From positions 1-60,154 of the forward strand of contig NZ_JAHOEA010000021.1 in NCBI RefSeq assembly GCF_019127135.1: 60,154 nt of DNA, written 5' to 3'. A program made the position numbers and the translations under genes. The stretch is from Segatella copri (GTDB taxonomy: Bacteria; Bacteroidota; Bacteroidia; Bacteroidales; Bacteroidaceae). Shown here one piece after another: positions 55,697-60,154 of the stretch (the stretch's first letter is position 1; every line of letters begins with the position of its first letter). Under the pieces are notes generated by a model. That model was not told the origin of the DNA and did no database searches. It was given only the letters and a program-made list of their open reading frames with translations.

Positions 55697-56836
55697 TTAC
55701 TTTGCAATACAGATTGTAACACGGTTCATTCCGTTCTCTGAGTATGGCTGAACGCGTGAACCGGCAGACTTCTTAATCATGCGGCTCTTGGCAACACCCT
55801 TAGCTGCAAGTGCATTGTAAACTGTCTGTGCACGGCGAGCTGCTACCTTGTCGTTGATTGCGTCAGAACCGGTACCCTTGTCTGCATAACCTGTAAGAGT
55901 AATCTTGGCATCTGGATTCTCCTTCATGTAGTTAACAATCTCTGTAATCTTTGATGCCTGTGACTTTGCTATAACTGAATTACCGATGGTGAAGAAGATA
56001 TCACGACGGAACTCTTCTGCTGCAACTTCCTTCTTGGTCTCTACTGGAGCTGGAGCTGGAACAACTTGTTTCTCAATTACACGCTCGATAATCTTCTCTA
56101 CTGGCTTTGGAGCAGGAATTACCTTTGTGCTATGAGTCTTGCCCAAAGCAATCTTAGCACCTACCAATGCATTGAAGTACCAGTCTGGGTTGCCTGCCTT
56201 CTTTGAGTTGTAATGGTCGCTCAAAGTGTTTGCAGAAACCTCAAGACCCAAGCTTACGCGGTCGCTGACACGGAAGTCAACATTAGCTCCTAAGCGTGCT
56301 GCAAAGAATGCCTTAGAGCCCTTGCCGTCTGTTTTCTTCCAGAGATACTCCAATGGATTCTCAGAACTGTTCTTGTAGTTGCTCATGATACCAGCCTTTG
56401 CTGTAGCAGCTTCCTCGTTGCTCCAAGCAATGTTGGCACCGATACCACCGAATACACCTACGCTAACTACGCGCTCTGGATTGTACTCGCAGAAAAGGTT
56501 GGTCAGGTTGAAGGTAGCATCTACCATTGGTGCTACATAGTTCCACTTCCACTTGTAAGTTGTGGTGTTCACTTTCTGACCACCCTTGCTCTGCCATGCG
56601 TTGAATGAAAGGCGGGCACCTACAACCTTATTGAAGTTGTAACCCAAGCCTACCTGTGCATTAGGTGAAATCAAATCGCTGAAACCAATTTCACCCAAAG
56701 TGTACTGGCCACCTACCTGAGCCTGTACATACCAATGTGGGTTGAAGACGTTTACTGTCTTGTCTGCTTCCTGGGCAGAAGCAGTAACACACCCCATTGC
56801 CAAGATACCTGATAATATGATACTATTAAATTTCAT
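55697..56836 (-). CDS. OmpA-family outer-membrane protein
   Basis: A 379-residue protein. The signal peptide ends CVTASAQ near residue 22. An N-terminal eight-stranded-type barrel (about 30-225; WYVQAQVGGQYTLGE, AQVGLGYNFNKVVGARLSFN) is followed by a Pro/Val/Lys linker (IPAPKPVEKIIERVIEKQ) and a C-terminal OmpA domain (about 270-379) with FFTIGNSVIAKSQ, ITLTGYADKGTGSDAIN and KVAARRAQTVYNAL, which binds peptidoglycan. It follows a coiled-coil lipoprotein gene by 86 bases in the same direction. A structural envelope role is expected from the family. Confidence 0.92.
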   Translation of the reverse strand: MKFNSIILSGILAMGCVTASAQEADKTVNVFNPHWYVQAQVGGQYTLGEIGFSDLISPNAQVGLGYNFNKVVGARLSFNAWQSKGGQKVNTTTYKWKWNYVAPMVDATFNLTNLFCEYNPERVVSVGVFGGIGANIAWSNEEAATAKAGIMSNYKNSSENPLEYLWKKTDGKGSKAFFAARLGANVDFRVSDRVSLGLEVSANTLSDHYNSKKAGNPDWYFNALVGAKIALGKTHSTKVIPAPKPVEKIIERVIEKQVVPAPAPVETKKEVAAEEFRRDIFFTIGNSVIAKSQASKITEIVNYMKENPDAKITLTGYADKGTGSDAINDKVAARRAQTVYNALAAKGVAKSRMIKKSAGSRVQPYSENGMNRVTICIAK

Positions 56837-56877
56837 GTCTGAATATGTTTTAAAATTGTTTTAAGAATGATATGGGC

Positions 56878-56901
56878 GGCTCTTGCCCTACGGAAAGAGC
56901 C
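56878..56901 (-). repeat. Hairpin between the coiled-coil lipoprotein and OmpA-like genes
   Basis: Arms GGCTCTT (56878-56884) and AAGAGCC (56895-56901). No T-run follows on the minus strand, so it may be a processing or weak attenuation site. Confidence 0.55.
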
Positions 56902-56922
56902 ACTCACTATGATATCCTTATT

Positions 56923-59298
56923 TTATTTTACAACCTTGATGAAGAATGTCTTTGTTTTAGCTTTTCCACCAGTGTAGTCTACTGCATCGTAAGTGATGGT
57001 GTAAACACCTTCCTTAGTTGCGGTGAAACCAGCCTTGTGGATGTTACCGCTGATTACCTTGCCGATGTTCTCACCTGTTACGGTTGCACCAGAAGGATCC
57101 TTAACGGTGATATACTTCTTATAGGCAGGAGCGAGATACTCCAATGTATAAGAGGTAGGCAACAAAAGTACGTTAGCCTTGCCGTTTGTCATCTTCACGT
57201 ATGTTGCACCAGAAGCGATAGTTGGGAGCTTTACCCAGTTGTTACCGTCTGTAGCGAACATAGCTGGCTGCAAGAACTTGTTGGCATTATCCAACCAGTA
57301 GTTGCACTTGTGGATGTAGCTGTTTACACGGTTGATGAAGTTACCATCAATAGCGCTCTCAAACTTATTAACCTTGTTTGCCAAGTTCTCAACAGTGCCG
57401 AGCATGTTATCTACCTGGCTGTTAACCTGATCAATAATCTTATTGAACTCAGCCATGCTTACGGTAACGGTTACTGCTTGCTTCTTGGTGTTGTACTCAA
57501 CGGCACCGGCATCAAAAGTAATATTGTTCACTGTAACCTTAACGCCCTGCAAATCCTCGATATTGGTCTTGTTGTTAGGGTCAGCCCATTGCAACTCGCC
57601 ACTGGCATTAATATGTACCTTATGACCATTAATAGTCATGGTTGAAGCATCTGGAACATCTACTTCTACAGTCTGGTTGATATCAGCGATATGGTTCAAA
57701 TCTTTCCACTTCAGGCTGCTTGTGTCGATATAAAGACCCTTGCTTTCCAAAGTTGGGATATCCTTGATGTCATAGTTGATACCACCGCTCAAGAAATCGT
57801 AAGACAATGGCTTGATGACTGTAGCTGCAAAGTCCTTATCTGCAATGGTTACATTGAGATCCTTATTTGTACCATCAGTAAGTTCCTGCTCCAATGCCAA
57901 GTGATACTCTGTAAGACGGTTGTTGAATGTCTTGTAAAGAGTATTGGCAATCTCTGTAAGGTTGAGATTATTGCTACGATCCTTGAGCTTGTTCAGGATA
58001 TTCTTAGCTACGCCCTTAAGAGACTCCACATCTGATGAAGTCCAAGTCTTTACCTCGTCCAGTCTGTTTGGATCAACACTTACCTTCAAGAGGTAGTAGT
58101 TTGGAGTAGTGTTCACTTCACCTGCACGAGTATAACCATAATGCTCTACCTTGTCATTCTTTGTCGCTCTAGCGATGAATGGAGTAACATTGCCCTGGCT
58201 GTCAACAATCTTGAATGTCAGTCCAGAGAAGTCTTTGTTTGCAGGGTTGATGTATACGCCGATAGAACCAGCATTATCTTTTGCATCGTCCAATAACAAA
58301 TCATCTGCAATGATTTCCTCACCGCCGATAGATGCATTATCTTCAGCATAGCCATAGTAAGCACCCAAGAAACGAGCCTCGGTACCCATCATATCCTTAT
58401 AAGAACCCAAGATAGGGCTATAGAAACGGTTTACAACAATACCTGTAACCTCATTAGCCATTGCATTGAACAGACTGTTCAACTGGGTAGTCAATTTTTT
58501 CTCCAAAGCAGAAATCTTACCCTCCAATGCAGTGCTAGCATTCGCGATGGCATTATCAACATCAGCCTTTGTATAGTAATTGCTGGTGAGGTATGATTTT
58601 TCTACATAGTTAGCAAAATTATTTCTAAGATTCTCAATCTCAGTCTTATTGCTTTCAACAACAGCATCGTTAGCTTCAACCTGGCGCTTTAAATCGTCAA
58701 AAGTTGTCTGGTCAACCTTACCATTCAGTGTTGTGTTGATTCTATCTAATTCTGTATCAAGATTAGACTTACCCTGCTCAATAGCTATAATACGTCTTCT
58801 GTCTTCCTCTTGCTCAAGCTTGAGTTTTTCGTAATTATTGTTCAATGTTGTAAAATCGCAAGTGCAAGACTTGAAGTTTGCGAATTGAGTCTTGAGGGTA
58901 TTAACTTCGGTCTCAAGACCAGTAACCTTGCTTGATAAATCTAATAGGCTAGAGAGCTGTCCTTCAAGAGTAGTAATTTTACCTTGAAGAGTACCAATCG
59001 TGATTTCGTTTGCTTTAGCAAGGCGCAAAGCCTCATCAGCAGTAGTATTGATTTCTGTAGCCTTTTCGATGATTAAGTTTTTTAAAACCTGATCTTCGCT
59101 TTCTCGCTTTTCTGTTTCTTTTTTCAGCTTGTCTGCCAAATCAGAAATGTCCTTAGCCTGCTTTGCTATAACCTCAGCAACCTTACCATTGGAATCGTAA
59201 AGTGCATCGCTTTCAGTATCTTTACAAGATACGAAAGTACTCGCTCCACCCATCAGCAGGGCAGAGAAGAGCAAAATACTAGTTACTTGTCTTTTCAT
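56923..59298 (-). CDS. Large coiled-coil surface lipoprotein of unknown function
   Basis: A 791-residue lipoprotein. The signal peptide ends in a lipobox-like TFVSC (Cys near residue 25). Residues about 40-290 form a long coiled coil (KEITIGTLQGKITTLEGQLSSL-like heptads), with a CTC pair near 141 that could form a disulfide. Residues 290-700 look beta-rich with interspersed helices. The C-terminal about 80 residues form an Ig-like domain (GFTATKEGVYTITYDAVDYTGG). I do not recognise a specific family, but similar stalk-like lipoproteins are common in Bacteroidota. It sits upstream of an OmpA-like gene. A tether or surface-layer role is speculation. Confidence 0.8.
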   Translation of the reverse strand: MKRQVTSILLFSALLMGGASTFVSCKDTESDALYDSNGKVAEVIAKQAKDISDLADKLKKETEKRESEDQVLKNLIIEKATEINTTADEALRLAKANEITIGTLQGKITTLEGQLSSLLDLSSKVTGLETEVNTLKTQFANFKSCTCDFTTLNNNYEKLKLEQEEDRRRIIAIEQGKSNLDTELDRINTTLNGKVDQTTFDDLKRQVEANDAVVESNKTEIENLRNNFANYVEKSYLTSNYYTKADVDNAIANASTALEGKISALEKKLTTQLNSLFNAMANEVTGIVVNRFYSPILGSYKDMMGTEARFLGAYYGYAEDNASIGGEEIIADDLLLDDAKDNAGSIGVYINPANKDFSGLTFKIVDSQGNVTPFIARATKNDKVEHYGYTRAGEVNTTPNYYLLKVSVDPNRLDEVKTWTSSDVESLKGVAKNILNKLKDRSNNLNLTEIANTLYKTFNNRLTEYHLALEQELTDGTNKDLNVTIADKDFAATVIKPLSYDFLSGGINYDIKDIPTLESKGLYIDTSSLKWKDLNHIADINQTVEVDVPDASTMTINGHKVHINASGELQWADPNNKTNIEDLQGVKVTVNNITFDAGAVEYNTKKQAVTVTVSMAEFNKIIDQVNSQVDNMLGTVENLANKVNKFESAIDGNFINRVNSYIHKCNYWLDNANKFLQPAMFATDGNNWVKLPTIASGATYVKMTNGKANVLLLPTSYTLEYLAPAYKKYITVKDPSGATVTGENIGKVISGNIHKAGFTATKEGVYTITYDAVDYTGGKAKTKTFFIKVVK

Positions 59299-59471
59299 TT
59301 TATAAAAACTTTAATTAAACTTATGTTGTCAAACTCTATAAATAAGCCATTCGCGCCTGTGACAACGTAGCTTTGAGTAGCATTGCATTGAGGACACGCA
59401 TTGACTCTTTTTATTTCATTCTTAGATATTTAATTCTCTTAATTTCTTTAATATAATGTATATATACGGTG

Positions 59472-59479
59472 CAAAGGTA
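59472..59479 (-). promoter_or_regulatory. -7 box of the coiled-coil lipoprotein gene
   Basis: The minus strand reads TACCTTTG 173 bases before the ATG, giving a long leader. No good -33 TTG was found. Confidence 0.5.
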
Positions 59480-59763
59480 TATTTTTTTTCGCAAACTCAT
59501 CGCTTTTTTGCTGTTAAAATGTCAATTCTACGCTTATTTTTACTTTTTTTAAGTCTTTAAGCCCCTTAAATTCATTGTTTTCTTGTGCATTAACGTACAT
59601 TAAGTGAAATATATGATATTTTGTGTTGATGTATGTCAATTCTTGCTTAGAACTCTGCTCAGTACGTTTTGGTTGCCGTTTGTTCGCTCTATGGATGCCC
59701 AGTTCTTCAGCATATCTTTGAGATAATAATAATATAATGTTCATGTGCGCACGCGCGAATGTT

Positions 59764-59802
59764 TGTTACAGTTTCATCTTTTTTGTGTTACAGTTTCATC
59801 TT
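59764..59802. repeat. Two direct repeats TGTTACAGTTTCATCTT
   Basis: 17-base copies at 59764-59780 and 59786-59802, period 22. A GTGCGCAC palindrome lies just before them. Between 59480 and 59960 I see no convincing gene; the stretch is AT-rich. Confidence 0.8.
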
Positions 59803-59962
59803 TCTTGGCTTTTGCTTATTCTTTACATAAAAGAGATTCTTTTCCGCATTAAATGGTATTCCCTGACTTTTCGCTATAATAGGCGTAAATAGCCTCAAAA
59901 TGCTGGCTAAATGTTTATGAGTGTTAAATAATAGGGTAAAAATAAACTTTTTTCTCGAAATA

Positions 59963-59994
59963 TTTGGTGGAGTGGAAAAATGTTTGTACTTTTG
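59963..59994 (+). promoter_or_regulatory. Probable rRNA operon promoter
   Basis: TTTG (59963-59966), 20 bases, TACTTTTG (59987-59994), preceded by A/T-rich sequence like an UP element. Confidence 0.6.
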
Positions 59995-59999
59995 CACTC

Positions 60000-60154
60000 G
60001 CTTTTGAGAAATACAATATCTCAAGCAACTAAAGAAAGTTAGTGCAAGTCGAATACGATGAAATTTATTTCAATTGTTGAGCGCAGCCTAACTTACGAAG
60101 AAAGAGTTCTTTGAAAGATTTTACATAAACAGACAAGTAGTACAAGAAGCGGTT
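60000..60154 (+). other. Probable rRNA operon leader (partial)
   Basis: The transcript region contains AGTTCTTTGAAAGA near 60108, a boxA-like antitermination word common before 16S rRNA, then ACATAAACAGACAAG, which I recognise from Bacteroidota 16S leaders. The mature rRNA would begin beyond the window, so this is inference. Confidence 0.55.

Noticed and set aside
59514..60024. Two short minus-strand frames (76 and 78 codons) before the rRNA leader
   Set aside because: They have AT-rich composition, no family resemblance and no good start context, and one overlaps the rRNA promoter.

Overview
The window looks like a chromosomal segment of a gut Bacteroidota bacterium of the Prevotella/Segatella type. 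The grounds are the many promoters with a TAnnTTTG -7 box preceded about 19-20 bp upstream by TTG/TTTG, the near absence of Shine-Dalgarno sites, SusC/SusD proteins, a Ser-type sulfatase with its radical-SAM maturase, a T9SS-like C-terminal tail, and what looks like the leader of an rRNA operon at the right edge. The species is an inference.

Layout. 1-1090: right part of an IS66 element (tnpA, tnpB and the first 54 codons of tnpC). 1367-4593: HAD phosphatase, DUF418 membrane protein, DAACS symporter. 4682-9428: anaerobic sulfatase maturase, sulfatase and a SusD lipoprotein, all on the minus strand. 9681-16410: a mosaic of an Abi_2/HEPN gene with a candidate small RNA and terminator in front of it, an ECF sigma/anti-sigma/Spy-like trio, an IS1380-type transposase relic, an AT-rich iota-carrageenase-like gene (GH82) and a broken beta-porphyranase/agarase-like gene (GH86). 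About 16411-25396: a cryptic mobilizable element (MobV relaxase with oriT-like repeats, two replication-type genes, HTH proteins, tyrosine recombinase). 25397-31151 (minus): SusC, GH29 fucosidase, ROK repressor. 31578-40111 (plus): ROK kinase, NagB-like/PIG-L fusion, GH20 hexosaminidase, GH2 galactosidase. 40458-51599: nitrogen assimilation cluster (PII, AmtB, a porin-like protein, AsnB, GltB, GltD). 51961-59298: a GH43-like enzyme and cell-envelope proteins. 59963-60154: probable rRNA promoter and leader.

How it works together. The sulfatase and maturase, SusD, SusC, fucosidase, hexosaminidase, galactosidase and amino-sugar genes together resemble a locus for sulfated, fucosylated host glycans of the mucin type, regulated by a ROK repressor. 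Its SusC and SusD now lie 16 kb apart with the mobilizable element and the other genes between them. Two seaweed-polysaccharide enzyme genes, one already decaying, abut that element. The nitrogen cluster couples ammonium sensing and uptake to glutamate and asparagine synthesis.

The most unusual items are the split polysaccharide locus with seaweed-enzyme debris, the Abi gene with its candidate small RNA, a tandem array that seems to have grown out of the gltD terminator, four 18-bp palindromes at an exact 22-bp period, and a 25-bp promoter sequence shared by two genes of the mobile element.
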